From positions 22,196,001 through 22,260,000 of the forward strand of contig NC_065872.1 of assembly GCF_933775445.1 (NCBI RefSeq): a stretch of DNA of 64,000 bases, read 5' to 3'. The position numbers were made by a program, and so were the translations under genes. This document shows positions 47,746-59,667 of this stretch, piece by piece (within the stretch, counting starts at the first letter, position 1; each line of letters begins with the position of its first letter). This DNA comes from Argentina anserina (Eukaryota > Streptophyta > Magnoliopsida > Rosales > Rosaceae). The notes beneath the pieces were generated by a model. It had not been told where the DNA came from, did not search any database, and saw only the letters and a list, made by a program, of their open reading frames with translations.

Positions 47746-49486
47746 TTGACTTCACCAACGTCGTCGACGTCCAGCTCAATCTTCCCTTGTTTGGCGAGGT
47801 TCATTATCAAATCCTTGAGAACAAAGCACTTCTCTATAGGGTGACTAACGAGGCGATGGTATTTGCAATACTTCAGATCGCTGATTCGATGCATTTCTTC
47901 TGGATGTTTGCACTCCGGAAGCTCTATTATCTTGTTTTCGAGCAGATCCTCTAACATGCCCGCCACATCAGAGTCTGGGAACGGGTACGTCTTTCGCTCC
48001 ATCTCCTTTAACGTGCGTTTACTCCTATCGTAGGTTCGAGGAGGTTCCACCTTATTGAACTCTTTCTTATCCCGCGTAGAGATCTTAACCGGTGCAGTAT
48101 TGATGACCATTGATTCTTTGGAAGGCTTCTTTACAACCTTGTCAAATCTGCTTCCGAAGGCTTTATCCTTTCGTTGGTCGACCAGGGTTTCATTCTTTCC
48201 CTTATGACTTGCCAAGCTTAGCTCCATGTCGTGGGCTCGAGTAGCCAACTCTTCAAAAGAACGAGGCTTGATTCCTTGCAAGATGTATAGCAAATCAAAG
48301 TGCATGCCTTGGATGCACATTTCAACAGCTGACACCTCTGATAGTCGGTCCTTGCAGTCAAGGCTAAGTGAGCGCCATCTATTGATGTAGCCGATCGCGG
48401 GTTCATCTTTTCGTTGCTCCGTGTTTGTTAGCTCCATCATGCTCACCGTCCGCCTTGTACTATAGAATCGATTAAGGAATTCGCGCTCCATTTGGTCCCA
48501 ACTGTCAACATACTCCGGCTCTAAGTCTGTATACCACTCGAAGGCATTTCCCTTCAACAAGCGAACAAACTGCTTGACAAGGTGATCGCCTTCTGTCCCG
48601 GCGTTACGACAAGTTTCCACGAAGTGGACGATGTGTTGCTTTGGGTTCCCTTTACCTTCAAATTGTTGGAAATTTGGTTGCTGATACCCCCACGGCATCC
48701 TTAAGTTGTCGATTCTCTTAGTGTAAGGTTTGGAGTAAGTGAGGGAGTCATGAGAAGGACCTCCATATTGAGCTCGAATTGAGTTGGTGATGATGTCCTG
48801 CAATTGCTGGAGTGATAAGGAACCAAGCGAGTCGCCATCGTTCTTGGACGTTTCCCCCTTTTCATTTACTTTACTCCTGCCAGGCGACCCTTTGGTGGAG
48901 TTCTCATCATTGTGACCTTCCAACTTGCTATAGAGCTCAGCGATTTGCACATCCTTTTCTTCAACTGTTCGGGTGAGCTTTTCAACTATCTCCAACAGAT
49001 TGGAGAGTTGCTACTCGATTGTGTAGGCCCCTGTCACCAAGACCTGAGCATTGTCAGAAGAGGATTCATGTGCCATAGAATGAAAGTTATCGCCATCTTC
49101 TTTGGGACTTCCATGGTATAACGCCGTGCTTGATTCGTCGTCAGAGAAAACATCTTCCAGGATGGGGCCATCACCATGAACGGATAGAGGATATTGCTCA
49201 TTTGGCTCCTTCTCTTTTGACACTTGCTTCTTCCCACTTTGAGAGGCATGCTCTATTGCTCTCAAGCTCTCCAAGGTGATGACTGGTTGACCAGGCTTAC
49301 TAGCAAGTGCCATAAATGTCGTGGTTTGAGCTCTAACCACGCTCCGGGTGACAAGTGCAATCGGTTCACTCTTTGATTTGGAGGATGTTTGTTTGGACTT
49401 CTTGACCGGCTCAGCCTCTCCGCTTGACATCGCGGTTGTGGACTTGGATTCTTCATAAGGACGGCTTGGTTGTTCTTGGAAGCCAT
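47700..49486 (-). pseudogene. Gag of the nested Gypsy element
   Basis: Start codon at 49486 (MASKNNQAV), soon followed by an indel. The frame then runs from YEESKSTTAMSSGEAEPVKK, through an in-frame TAG (49011-49013), to IVEKLTRTVEEKDVQIAELY, a coiled coil. The Retrotrans_gag core follows: FVETCRNAGTEGDHLVKQFV, then GNAFEWYTDLEP, WDQMEREFLNRFYSTRR. The tail ends at TFGSFEPVPLHF, beyond which the reading belongs to the host element. Apart from the one stop and one early indel, more than 450 codons are open, so it is younger than the surrounding element. Confidence 0.88.
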
Positions 49487-49560
49487 AGCACAAACGGATT
49501 TGAAGATTTCTTCGGAGAAGGAGATGAGAGGCCAAAAATGTCCCACTGGGCATGCCAATT

Positions 49561-50410
49561 TGTAGAACGGGAATATGAAAACAAACAAGAATGCAGACAC
49601 GTGTACAAATAAAATGTAATTTATTGAATATCAAGCGCGAGGTTACAATCATTGTGAACTCCTCTGATTCTATCTCTGTATATGACTTGGCTCAAGGGTG
49701 ACGTGCACTTGATCTTGAGAATTTGAGTTTGATTTGGATTTGGATTTGATGAAGAATGAGTGATTTGGCCGCTTGATGATTCTTCGTGGACTTGAGTTTG
49801 GATGTGGATTTGATGAAGAACGAGCGATTTGGCCGCTTGATGATTCTTTGTGGACTTGAGTTTGGATTTGGATTTGATGAAGAACGAGCGATTTGGCCGC
49901 TTGATGATTCTTCGTGGATTTGGGAGACTTCAGGATTTCTCGAGAGTGATTTTGCTCTCTTCTTCTCCAATGTCAAAATCTCTCATTTCTTTATGTTGAA
50001 AGGGGTATTTATAGTGTCAAGAATACTCTATTTTATAGAATACTTTAATGACACTAAAATAATAATATATCTTTAGTTGCATAATATTTTCTGATTAATT
50101 TAAAATTAGTTATGAGAATAACTAAATTAAACAGATTCAAATTACTGATTTAATTATAACCGTAAAGAAATTTATTAATTTAATCAAATGTCCGATTACC
50201 ATTTCGATCGTCAATGACATTCAATTTCCAATTAAAGTCGGAATCACGTAGCTTTGATTACGATCATCCGTTTATGTGCTGATGCGAATTTAATTCAGAT
50301 CCGTACTGACTTTGTTGACTTTCGGGCCACGTGTGCAATTTTGTCGGGTTCTTGGTTGATTTAATCATTTAATGAAAATGATTTACTTCATTAAATTTCT
50401 TATGTCTACA
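49561..50410 (-). repeat. 5' LTR of the nested Gypsy element
   Basis: 850 bp beginning TGTAGA and ending TCTACA. Immediately inside on the minus strand is TTGGCATGCCCAGTGGGAC; its complement ends GCCA, as a tRNA 3' end would, so it is a probable primer-binding site (tRNA not identified). Confidence 0.85.
49725..49920. repeat. Three ~64-bp tandem repeats in the LTR
   Basis: Copies of TTTGATGAAGAACGAGCGAT followed by TTGGCCGCTTGATGATTCTT, repeated three times near the transcribed part of the LTR. Confidence 0.9.
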
Positions 50411-51646
50411 GAGGCCGCTGGATCTTTCTCTAAATCCTTGTTGATCACAATCTCTTCATCATCACCATCAATGTGGCCCGTTTGGGCCTTCTTCAGAACT
50501 CTAGGTTGATCCACTAGCTCAAGCCCACTCCTTGTTATGATGGCTTGGGCTTGCTCGTTCCTTGGATTAGGTATAACTCCACTTGGTAGCTTTCCTAGTT
50601 CAGAGAAACGACCCATGAAATCAACTACTTGGCCCATATGCATCTTCAACTCTACAATGTCCTCGCTATTTGCTTGTTGGCCCACTACCAAAGTTTGAAT
50701 AACAGTGTTCAACTGACTCTGCACAGCAACCAAAGACTTCAACATTTCATCATAATTAGGGGTGCTTGTCACGTTTGGAGGTGGGACATTGAGATGGGGA
50801 GCTTGCGGTCTTGCAAACAAACCAGATGGACGAGGCCCATATTGCATAGCATTCTGTTGTGGCGTAAGCACATTGTCATTGTTGGACCACCATAAATTTG
50901 GATGATCACGTAAACCAAAGTTGTAAGTATTGGAGAACGGATTATACCTCTGACCTCCCTGATAACAAAGGGCATTCACTTCCTCATATCCTCCACTAGA
51001 AGCAACTCGGGAACACTGATCAGTGGGGTGCCCCTCCGTACAAATGCTGCAAACTTGTACTCCACTTGTTCTCATAAACTGACTCATCATCTTGGAAAAC
51101 TTGTCAACCTTGTCCTTCAGAGCAAAATCTAAATTCGAATTTGTCTCATGCACTTGTCTTGTGGAACTAGCAGATATTCCAAATTGTTGATTGTTCATGG
51201 CTCTTTTCTCCAATAGATCCTTTGCTACCGCATTACTCTTGTCTAGAAATGATCCACTAGTTCCTGAATCTAGAAACTCTCTCTCCATTTGTAGCAATCC
51301 TTCATAGAAATACTGAAGCAACATACCTTCTCTAATCCCATGAGCTAGGCATGATGCTACAAGAGATTTAAACCTCTCATAGTAATTGTAAAATGACTCA
51401 TTCACTTGTCCATGAAGTAATACGACCAGCAGGTACCTCAAACAACCACTTTTGAGCTCGATCCTCTAATGGATACAGAAACGCCATCATCTTTACTATC
51501 TGAATATTAGCTCCTCTGGGGCACATGGTCTCACAATTGAACTGAAACAATGTAAGATGCTGATTGTGGTCATCTCCTGAGAGTCCATGGAACTTAGGCA
51601 AATGATGTAGGAACCCACTATTCAACTCAAAATCACTCGTCTTGCC

Positions 51647-53585
51647 CAAGGTTTAAAATATCGGTATCAGAGGATATATCGTTTTTTTTGAAAATGGAGA
51701 TATCAGATATATCGGGGATATTGGAAAAACAAATAGCGTTCCTCTTCCTAAATTATTTATTTATTTATTATTGAATTACATACAAACAAATACAATTATT
51801 AATTTTATCTAGTACCAGAAAGAAGCTCTAGGTGCTTGAAAAGATGCACGTTGGTCAACAAAACTACTATACTTTGCCCAAGACATACGAGCCATATAGT
51901 ACGAATTGTAATGGTTAACATGATAGTCATATATCTCTTTTGAGCTACTAATAGTTTATCCGAGAATGAGATAGTAAGGATGAACCCAACTCAATAATTG
52001 ATCATAAACATCTCCAAACTGACCACAATTGTAAATATGATGACCAGATTGATAGTTGACTTCATGTGATTCGTTTGACATCCCACTGTGCTATGTGCCT
52101 AAACTGATAGAATCAAAACTTAGGGAAACTGAACTAACATCAGATGAAATATTTTGATCATCAATGACTCCTCTTGTCCTCCTCCTGCACCTATTTTTCT
52201 GTTGTGCACCATGACCGCCTACTCTAGATCCATGATTCTCATATTGGGTAGCATGATCAAAATTACTTTCACAAGTAAACTGCTCAAATTATCCACCTAC
52301 ATAAAATTGTCCATATTCAAACCTTGTATCTCCACCACCTTGTCGACTTCCACCATTACCACCACTACCACCACCACCACCACCACCACCACCATCATCA
52401 TCATCACTATCTGAACTATCTGGAGTTGCTACACCGCCCCACACACTAGCATTATCAGAATCATCTCCCGGGTCTCTAAGTTCATCAGATAATACCTTGT
52501 TTACATCAATTCTAAAATCAGTTGCCTTTTCTACGACATGTGGAGGAGGGTTGCCATTTTCATCATCGAGGTGTGCATGCATAATCCAATCATGAAGAGG
52601 ATCAATGTCATTCTAAGTGATTCATAGCAACATGAAGTAGATCGATATAGTTGTTTTCATTGATCACATTATCCTTTGCTCGTTTATCACGTAGTCAGAA
52701 CTTCGTGTTATAGTAGTAGTATACGAGTTTTTCCAATTTCTGATATGCAAGACGGTTCATTTTCTTTGTATGAATAAGAGCAAAAGTACTCCACTTTCGT
52801 TCACAAGCAGAAGAGGAAGCCGTTTGTGCTAAAATACGCATGTCAAATTTCAGTATTATCATCATTCTATGATGGGTTCACAAGTTGCTAGCAATCTATG
52901 AAGGTATGAGGGAACTTCTAGGAGACAAAGACTACAATGTGACTCATGTTTTCTTACTTTCCCTAATAGTGCTCAAGGAGAATACTCTTTATCTAGATAT
53001 CCTTTGAGAGGACGTTAAGGAGATAAAGATTACTACTCTTTCTATATTCCTCGAGGCGAACATTTGTTACTAAAATTCTGGATATTCTCTTATGATCGTT
53101 ATGAGAGTGTGAGACTATGTTGTGACCCTTTATTTTGGATTCTCTCAAGGTCAATGAGAGCATTGGTCACTGATATGGCTTGATTTTTAAGAGTTAAGAC
53201 TTGAACTTTCACTCCTCTTCTCAATATCTTTTACGAAAAATTGAAAATTAGCCGATTGAAGGACTACTCTTCTAGTCTTATTTTTTATATCCCTCGAGGC
53301 TTGAGGTGATTAATTAATCAAAAAATCCAGGTCAAGGAGAGTCTGAGACATTCTCAAATTGAGTTAAATTTGTTTAAGTGAAAATTTTCAAATATTTCTC
53401 TAAAATATCGAAGATATATCGGATATATCGTAAATATCAGAGAAATATAGGAGATATTTTATGTTATCGGAGAAATATCGCAGATACGGGAAAAAATAAG
53501 ATATTTACCCCTAAGATATATATCGTTTTTTTTAAGGGAGATATCGGAGGATATATCGGAAATATCGGGGAGATTTTGTTCCTTG
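51647..53585 (-). mobile_element. hAT derivative inserted in Athila gag
   Basis: Flanked by identical 8-bp GTCTTGCC (51639-51646 and 53586-53593). Ends CAAGGTTTAAAATATC and GAGATTTTGTTCCTTG are imperfect inverted repeats. Subterminal regions on both sides are packed with GATATATCGG/CGATATATC words. Only the last ~250 codons of the transposase survive (about 52289-52860). Confidence 0.93.
52289..52860 (-). pseudogene. C-terminal hAT transposase fragment
   Basis: The minus strand reads TASSSACERKWSTFALIHTK, the hAT dimerisation motif, then KMNRLAYQKLEKLVYYYYNT. After a stop it continues with KRAKDNVINENNYIDLLHVA, DIDPLHDWIMHAHLDDENG, an acidic tract and a glycine run, ending near 52289. The glycine run corresponds to a CCA/CCACCA microsatellite. 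The BED and DUF659 domains are missing, so this is a deletion derivative. Confidence 0.85.
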
Positions 53586-53859
53586 GTCTTGCCCTCCTCT
53601 GGAACAGGGTACGCTATTGTAGAGGATGATGTCCCCCAAGTGCTCCTTCTACTTGATCATTCTACTCTCTGATTGACGCCATTTCTGGTCCTAGAACTAG
53701 GTTTTCCTCTATTGGGCTTTGAATTTTGGGCTCTGGATAAGGTAAATTGAAATTCAATTGGCCCAAAGGACACAGACTTGTCAACAATTCTAACTCTGGA
53801 TCCTCAAAGAACAATGGATTAAGCCCATTACAACTTGATGAAGCTGGAAATGGTGACAT

Positions 53860-55089
53860 TGATCTAAAGTCTATTCCTTCGTGAAATGAACAATCTGAGT
53901 TGATGGAAACATTATCTCCCTCTCCTTGTAGTTGGATTCTCTTCAGGCGTCACTAAGTTTGAGAGATGCGCCACTAAATTTGGACATTCATGTGCGTGAA
54001 AAGACCAAGTGTTAGCAACTTTACATAGTATGAGATACAAGTATGAGTAAATAAAGACTTTATTTTTTTTTCTTTTTATAGAAATGTAGGACTAACACTA
54101 TGTCTAATTGATTTTATTCACACAATCCTAAAATTTAAGGTACGTGGAGCATATGAGCTAACTGTGCAATGGACTGAGACAGTCTCAGGTAGGGCATTGC
54201 TTTTATCCGATATACCTTCAACTTTTAGGGTATCATTTTCTTTTGAAACTATATATACTTATTTATACAAAGTTATTTTCTAAGTTATAAAGCAATGTGG
54301 ACGTGCGGCCTAAATATGTCGTCTAGACACAAACTCATTCATTTGTTTTAGAAGGCTGGATAGCTAGATTCAAAGATAGTCGCAAGGCATGACTCATTTG
54401 TTGGACACCACGGAGCCTACACCTTCGAAAGGATGTTTCCACTGCCAACTCCATCACTGAGATGTATGTCAGTCTATAGGCCTCTGAGGTCCAATTTTAT
54501 AAACCTTGAACCAGGGTAATGTTAATAGCATGCCCCTTACTCAACACAGAATAAATATGCGTATTAGACTGCTCACAAAGTGTTAATAAAAGTCGCCTTC
54601 AACCTCAAGCGACCTTAACAAGGTACAAATGGAGGGTTAAGGCTAATATTAACAAAATGGATTTTACCTATTCTGTTTGCTTTAAAAACTTACAATAAAC
54701 TAAGAATAAATAAATATTTAACTTCAAAAAAATTTAACTAAGTGTAACAAGTATTTTTATACGCATACTACTACAAAACGTAACAAATAACACATAAACA
54801 AAGAATAAAACAAACAATAATTTTTTTTTTACAATTTACTAGTATTTTTTACATTTTTACACAATTTTTTTTTCGATCTAAAAATATTTATTACATTTTT
54901 ACACTTTACAAAAAGAAAAAACAAAGTAAATATTGTTTTTAGAATGTTATTGTTCCTGTTGTGTTTTACTGATGTACTGTTCACCGTACTGTTTACATGA
55001 ATTTATTTTTACAAATATACAATTACACAAATCACAATATAGACTATATAGTACAAATTAACACTTCAAAAAATTGAGATTTTCTCAAT
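53860..55089 (-). other. 5' leader of the Athila-like element
   Basis: Untranslated leader between primer site and gag. 54160-54225 matches the leader kept in the intronic copy after 14771 (GGTATATCGGATAAA, CAATGGACTGA, GCTCCACGTACC as read on the element strand). No coding signal. Confidence 0.6.
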
Positions 55090-55107
55090 TCCCCGGCAAC
55101 GGCGCCA
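55090..55107 (-). promoter_or_regulatory. Primer-binding site, tRNA-Asp type
   Basis: The plus strand reads TCCCCGGCAACGGCGCCA, the 3' end of plant tRNA-Asp including CCA; the element strand reads TGGCGCCGTTGCCGGGGA. It lies 4 bp inside the 5' LTR. This primer is characteristic of Athila-group Gypsy elements. Confidence 0.92.
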
Positions 55108-55111
55108 AAAT

Positions 55112-56429
55112 TGATAGAGCGTTCTAAGACGTCTATAATAAACCCTGTAAAATGTCATCGTTAATATAGAATAAGAAGGGATCGTTTAGTCTGGGGAATT
55201 GAATGTAAATCTAGACTTATAAGTGTTAACAAATACATTAGAGCCTTAGGGGAACATCTAATCATGCAAGATTTCTATTGACGTTTAGGTTGACTTAGGG
55301 CCTCACCGAAATTGTATGCAATCAAGTTTAACAACACTTAGGGTAGAAATCAAACAAGATTACATTTAAGCACCAAATTTTTGTTGGAGACATGCTTCAC
55401 GGTGGCGTCACTCACCATAGGGTACATGTAAATTTCCAGAATTTCTCACTTTAATTAACACAAACCGAACCTACTCAGGTGCAATCTCTTTTGATCAATT
55501 CATTCTTTTTCTCCTTTAATTCGGTTGTCTCATTCTTTCTCTCTTGCATTATTTCTTTTTGTTTACTTAATCCTTCCTTTATCTCTTCATTTGTTTTCTC
55601 TATTTTTCTTTCACTTATTTTTGTCATAAGTGGGTGCAATCTCTTTTGATCAATTCCTTCTTTTTCTCCTTTAATTTTGTTGTCTCCTTCTTTCTCTCTT
55701 GCATTATCTATTTTTGTTAACTTAATCTCTCCTTTATCTATTTCTTTTTTTCTCTCTCTTAGGTGCACACGGCTCCCTCTCCTTAATCTCTCCATAATTT
55801 CATGATGTTTGATGTATGAAAGTCTCTTCTCCCCTTATTTTCCTCCTTTGTTTTTACTTTTCCTCAATTTTTCATTCATTTTGAGCTACAGAATATCATC
55901 TTTAAAATCTAAAAATAATAAAAGGCAAGAATAAAGAGAATATAATTCATATAAACTTGTCATAATCTAGACAAATACTGTCTTAAAAAAACGTATGCGA
56001 TAGATAAGCTCAATTATATTAGGAAAGTTTCTATTTCACAACAAGGAACTTTCTCGATCAAGTAAGTTACTAGAATATGAAAGTACGATTAGGAAAGTTA
56101 CGGAATAAGAGTTTCAGTTCAAGTATGACTTTCCCAAATGGTATGTTTCCTAGTCTAAATGATTCCTAATGCAAGTAGGATTCTCAATACATCGCTAATG
56201 CAACAGAAATGTCGAAAAATGAAGACTTCTAATCCAACTAGGTTTCCTAGTCCAACAAGGATTCTAGACCATTTATGCATTTTCAACTCGTTTAAGCACA
56301 ATAATGCCATCAATGTCACCGAAGACTCCTACTACGACTCAATGACTCGAAATTACAACAATAAGGGCTAAGCAAAGTACAAATGGAGGTAAAAACATGT
56401 TAAGAACGTCGCACAAAGTGTTCCTATCA
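55112..56429 (-). repeat. 5' LTR of the large Athila-like element
   Basis: 1318 bp, matching 40989-43282 in blocks but with two deletions (one after the GTGTTAACAAATAC segment near 55230, one near 55480) and only two of the pyrimidine-rich tandem units. Confidence 0.88.
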
Positions 56430-57595
56430 TAACACCGTCTTCTTTCTGGAAAGACAAGGTGCCCCAAACCCAAGTTCTTCACACCACATTCACAAACCAA
56501 CGTAAAGAATCATAAAATTGCATATCGAAATTTTTTTAATCTCAAACTTGGTAGATGTTTAGGGGTTGATGGGTACCCAGATCTGTGTTTCCTTCTTCCA
56601 TTCTGCTTTTTTCTTTTTCTCTTCTTCAATTCTTCATGACTTTTTCTTCTAATCTTCTTTTAGTCTTTGAAATGAAATGAAAGTAGAAGTTGATTTGATA
56701 TTTGTATAATTGGTCATTGCGAACTTATCGATGTACATATAGACATGAGACTGAAAAAGAATCCTATCATTTGATGTACATATAATAATGAAATTAAATA
56801 AGAACATCATCAATTCTTAAAGTTGAAGATCATACGGGCTTAGCCGTCTTCATCTCTATAGCCATCAAAATCAAACATTGGGTTCTAAACTGTATACCTA
56901 GCAATGAGGATGAATTGAAAATGAGATGTTGGTGGATTTGAAGACTGAAATCTGGAATTTCTTCATCTAGTATTCAGAAAAAAAAAAACTTGTTTTGATT
57001 CAACACCATCATTATTCCCTTTTGAAAAACAACAATTGGGTTAAAAAATATCAACTTGCAGTAAGTCAACTATGTTACCACGACATATTTACGTTACTAA
57101 TACTCTTGAGTAGTTGACTTCTAAATAAATGTTCTTGAGCATAATGTTGTGTTTTCAATCTACTACTTTCATATCTTTTTTCTACATGTTTAACAAGTCA
57201 GTTTCATTTCGAGTAGTAGACTTTCTAAATAAATGTTTTTGAGCTAGATGTTGTGCTTTCAGTCTACTACTTTCATATGTTTTGTCTACATGTTTAACAA
57301 GTCAGTTTCCATTCGAGTAGTAGATTTTCTAGATAAATGTTCTTGAGCTTGATCTAATGGTTCCAGTCTACTACTTTCATATATTTTGTCTACATGTTTA
57401 CAAGTCCATTGCCGTTCTAGTAGTAGACTTTTTGAATAAATGTTCTTGAACCTTAGATAAATAGGACAAATCTAGTCACTAAGAGGTAGTAAGAGGTAGT
57501 ATTTGGTTAGTAAACCTCAATCACACACAAATATAGTGACCATATATGAAGGCCACTCAAACATGGGTTGTTGGAAAAATTTAAAATTTAAAATA
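56430..57595. other. Spacer with three ~104-bp tandem repeats
   Basis: AT-rich, no gene recognised. From 57107 to 57453 a unit containing GAGTAGTAGACTTTCTAAAT, AATGTTCTTGAGC and TCTACTACTTTCATAT is repeated three times plus a partial copy, with starts near 57107, 57211, 57315 and 57418. Confidence 0.75.
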
Positions 57596-58109
57596 TAGTA
57601 AAACATCTATAAATTAATAAATTCGGGACTGACAAAATTTAATATTTTAGCGAGATATTAATATATCAATTTATCGATTAATTAATAATTTATTAATTTA
57701 AAAGGTATAATAAATATGTCTTTCACTTTTTCAAAGAAAAAAAGTTATTTTGTTCATGCACCACATTGTTTAATTTCCTAGGGATACTTTATTAAATATA
57801 CAATTTTTTCTAATGTATTACATTGTCCAAAGGTATTATATTGTTCAAATGTATTATATTATTTTATTTGATCATAATTAAATTAATAAAAAATTAATGA
57901 AATCATCATAAATGTAAAATTTATTACATAATTTATGGCATTATTAATTTATATATTCGATGGGGTTTATATGAATTCTCGAATTTCTATTATCTTATAA
58001 ATTTAGCGAATTATTAATTTAGCATGTTAGCCCCGAGTCGGGACCGGTAAAAATATTATTTTAATGATGTTATTAATTAATCGGGTATTAATTTAACGAG
58101 GTTTTACTG
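57596..58109. mobile_element. pogo/Emigrant-like Tc1-mariner derivative
   Basis: Left end TAGTAAAACATCTATAAATT and right end GTTTTACTG (complement CAGTAAAACCTCGTTAAATT) form TIRs, with TA on both sides. The sequence resembles plant pogo-like Emigrant/Lemi ends. The 514-bp AT-rich interior is non-coding. Confidence 0.78.
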
Positions 58110-58384
58110 TACAAGTCTTTCTAGCCTTCTAGGCCTTTTTATTTTCAGTTTCAAATATACTCAAACATATGTAAATATGTAAATAAATGAGTACACTCAT
58201 AAACTTGGCAATACACAACAACAGAGAAAAGAACTCTTGACTATTAAATTTGCAAACTGAGCTGATTCTTTTACTTTGGTATGTAACATATAAACACTCA
58301 ATCTATCATTCCGCATTAAGGGTACAAAAGAAGCCCAATACACTAATATGACCTGATTCAAGTACCAACAATGACATCTGCTAC

Positions 58385-58858
58385 TGTTAATGTCGTGATT
58401 ACACTCGATTTAGTACGCCGTACTCCTCGTGGATATAGTACGCCGTATTCCTTGTCTCCTTCCTGTCACAGGTAGCACACGTCGTCAAAGTAGAGACCAC
58501 GGCGGCGTGGTCTTCAACTCTCCGACGCTTAAGTTAGGGCGATGGTAATTTATGCAGAGTTACAGTAGGGAGTTCAGTGTACTTACCTTATAAGGTCTAG
58601 AGTTTGACCTTTTATTGTTGAGTTGAGATAAATCGTTTACCTATCATTCGATGTGGGACGACGTCCGATTAAGGTGTTTTCTGGAGCCTTCTTTAAGATG
58701 CGCGTGAGGGCGCGTCCGTAGTCACTTTGGGCCGCGGAGAGGTCTATTGCGTAGCTAGTATGGCTGACTTGCTATTAGTATTGTAAGAATGTGCTATACA
58801 TTAGCCTTAATGCGCTGATAGTTGTGCTGATGATGGCGGGCATAAGCCTATGCCAACA
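58385..58858 (-). repeat. 3' LTR of the TAT-like element
   Basis: 474 bp, starting TGTTAATG and ending GCCAACA (TGTT...AACA). The high-coordinate edge is fixed by the adjacent polypurine tract; the low edge is the best TG start near 58385 and is less certain. Confidence 0.65.
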
Positions 58859-58859
58859 A

Positions 58860-58873
58860 GTCCCCCCCCAAGT
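58860..58873 (-). promoter_or_regulatory. Polypurine tract of the TAT-like element
   Basis: The minus strand reads TTGGGGGGGGACT immediately before TGTTGGCATAGG, the LTR start. This is the usual plus-strand primer and orients the element. Confidence 0.8.
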
Positions 58874-59021
58874 TCCCAGTCTAGGGAGGTGATTTCTTGA
58901 CTGGGGAGTTAATATTTGAGCGTTTTGCCATAATCAGCAATGGGTCTCACAGACGCTCTCGTAGTCCCCCCACTCCCCGATTAAGGAATGCCGAGTTGTG
59001 TTGTAGAGTACGTTTGATCGC

Positions 59022-59366
59022 TATCTTTGTAGTGCGTCCGTCATAGCGTAGTGGATTCTTACGCGTGGGATGTCTTTTATCGCTGTCTTTGAGCGTAGTG
59101 CGTCCATCATGGCGTAGTGAATTCTTATGCGTAGGACGTCTTTTGTCGCTGTTTTTGCGCGTAGTTCGTCCGTCATGGCGTAGTGAGTTCTTACGCGTAG
59201 GACGTCTTTTATCGCTGTCTTTGAGCGTAGTGCGTCCGTCATGGCGTAGTAAGTTCTTACGCGTAGGACGTCTTTTATCGCTACCTTTGAGCGTAGTGCG
59301 TCCGTCATGGCGTAGTAAGTTCTTACGCGTAGGACGTCTTTTATCGCTACCTTTGAGCGTAGTGCT
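59022..59366. repeat. 66-bp tandem array in the 3' untranslated region
   Basis: About five copies of a unit with GCGTCCGTCATGGCGTAGT, TTCTTACGCGTAGGACGTCT and TTTTATCGCT. The period is a multiple of three, so several frames on both strands stay open; these are not genes. TAT 3' regions are a known source of satellite repeats. Confidence 0.92.
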
Positions 59367-59660
59367 TGTAGGTTGAGAGCAGCGCCATTCGCGCTGTGGG
59401 CAGCACGTGTCACACATGCATTGGGCGAATGTTTCGTGAACGTTTCAAATTCGTGGGGTGACGTTATCCGAGAAGATAGTTATTGCATGTAATTAAGGTG
59501 TGTGTAACCGAAACGTTGCCTCGGTAACTCAGGCCACATGGCGAGATCTGGAACGATGTCTCTTGGGTCGACGGCTAGGATGCGAGTAACGGTTTTCTGA
59601 ATCTGACGGTTAAGGATCGCTTTTGAGGAATCAAAGGGCTGGATGTGAGATGGAGTTCAC

Positions 59661-59667
59661 TATAAAA
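59661..59667 (+). promoter_or_regulatory. TATA box for the antisense gene
   Basis: TATAAAA in the context TTCACTATAAAAGAG, on the strand opposite to the retroelement. It is about 500 bp upstream of the best start codon (60170) and outside the LTR. A start near 59690-59700 would give a leader with a possible intron (GTATGTTTTC at 59815). Confidence 0.6.

Larger units (their letters stand above)
47700..50410 (-). mobile_element. 5' half of a second Gypsy element nested in the first
   Basis: An LTR (49561-50410) and a gag (47700-49486) on the minus strand belong to a family unlike the host element. One edge joins the host gag at 50410/50411. The other joins the host protease at about 47700, in the middle of the nested gag-pol, so protease, RT, integrase and 3' LTR of this element are absent. 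Either a deletion removed them or the assembly has misjoined two elements. Confidence 0.8.
50411..53859 (-). pseudogene. Gag of the Athila-like element (split by a hAT insertion)
   Basis: Reading across the hAT insertion at 51647-53585, PVPEEG joins KTSDFELNSGFLHHLPKFHG without loss. It is followed by the Athila-type gag core (DRAQKWLFEVPAGRITSW). About 30 residues seem deleted near 51398-51441 before NESFYNYYERFKSLVASC. The C-terminal part has the zinc knuckle CSICTEGHPTDQC (CX2CX3HX4C) and runs to DLEKDPAAS at the junction with the nested Gypsy LTR. The 53859-53662 segment (MSPFPASSSCNGLNP...) is probably the N-terminus in another frame. Confidence 0.85.
40989..56429 (-). mobile_element. 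Athila-like Gypsy LTR retrotransposon with nested insertions
   Basis: The two LTRs (40989-43282 and 55112-56429) begin TGATAG and end CTATCA. The flanks are TAACA on both sides (40984-40988 and 56430-56434), a perfect 5-bp target duplication. On the minus strand the order is 5' LTR, tRNA-Asp primer site, leader, gag, protease, reverse transcriptase, RNase H, integrase, ~1 kb untranslated 3' region, 3' LTR: the Gypsy order. No env-like frame was recognised. The element is interrupted in gag by a hAT derivative and between gag and protease by half of another Gypsy element. All pol domains are broken. The same family sits at 13221-18480. Confidence 0.93.

Noticed and set aside
52289..52582. Glycine-rich protein gene
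   Set aside because: The glycine run is a CCA microsatellite within the C-terminal tail of a hAT transposase fragment.
59022..59366. Possible CRISPR array
   Set aside because: Repeats are directly adjacent without unique spacers, inside a plant retrotransposon.
58947..59417. Long open frames on both strands across 58947-59417
   Set aside because: They arise because the 66-bp tandem unit is a multiple of three; the encoded text is the same 22 residues repeated, with no gene signals.
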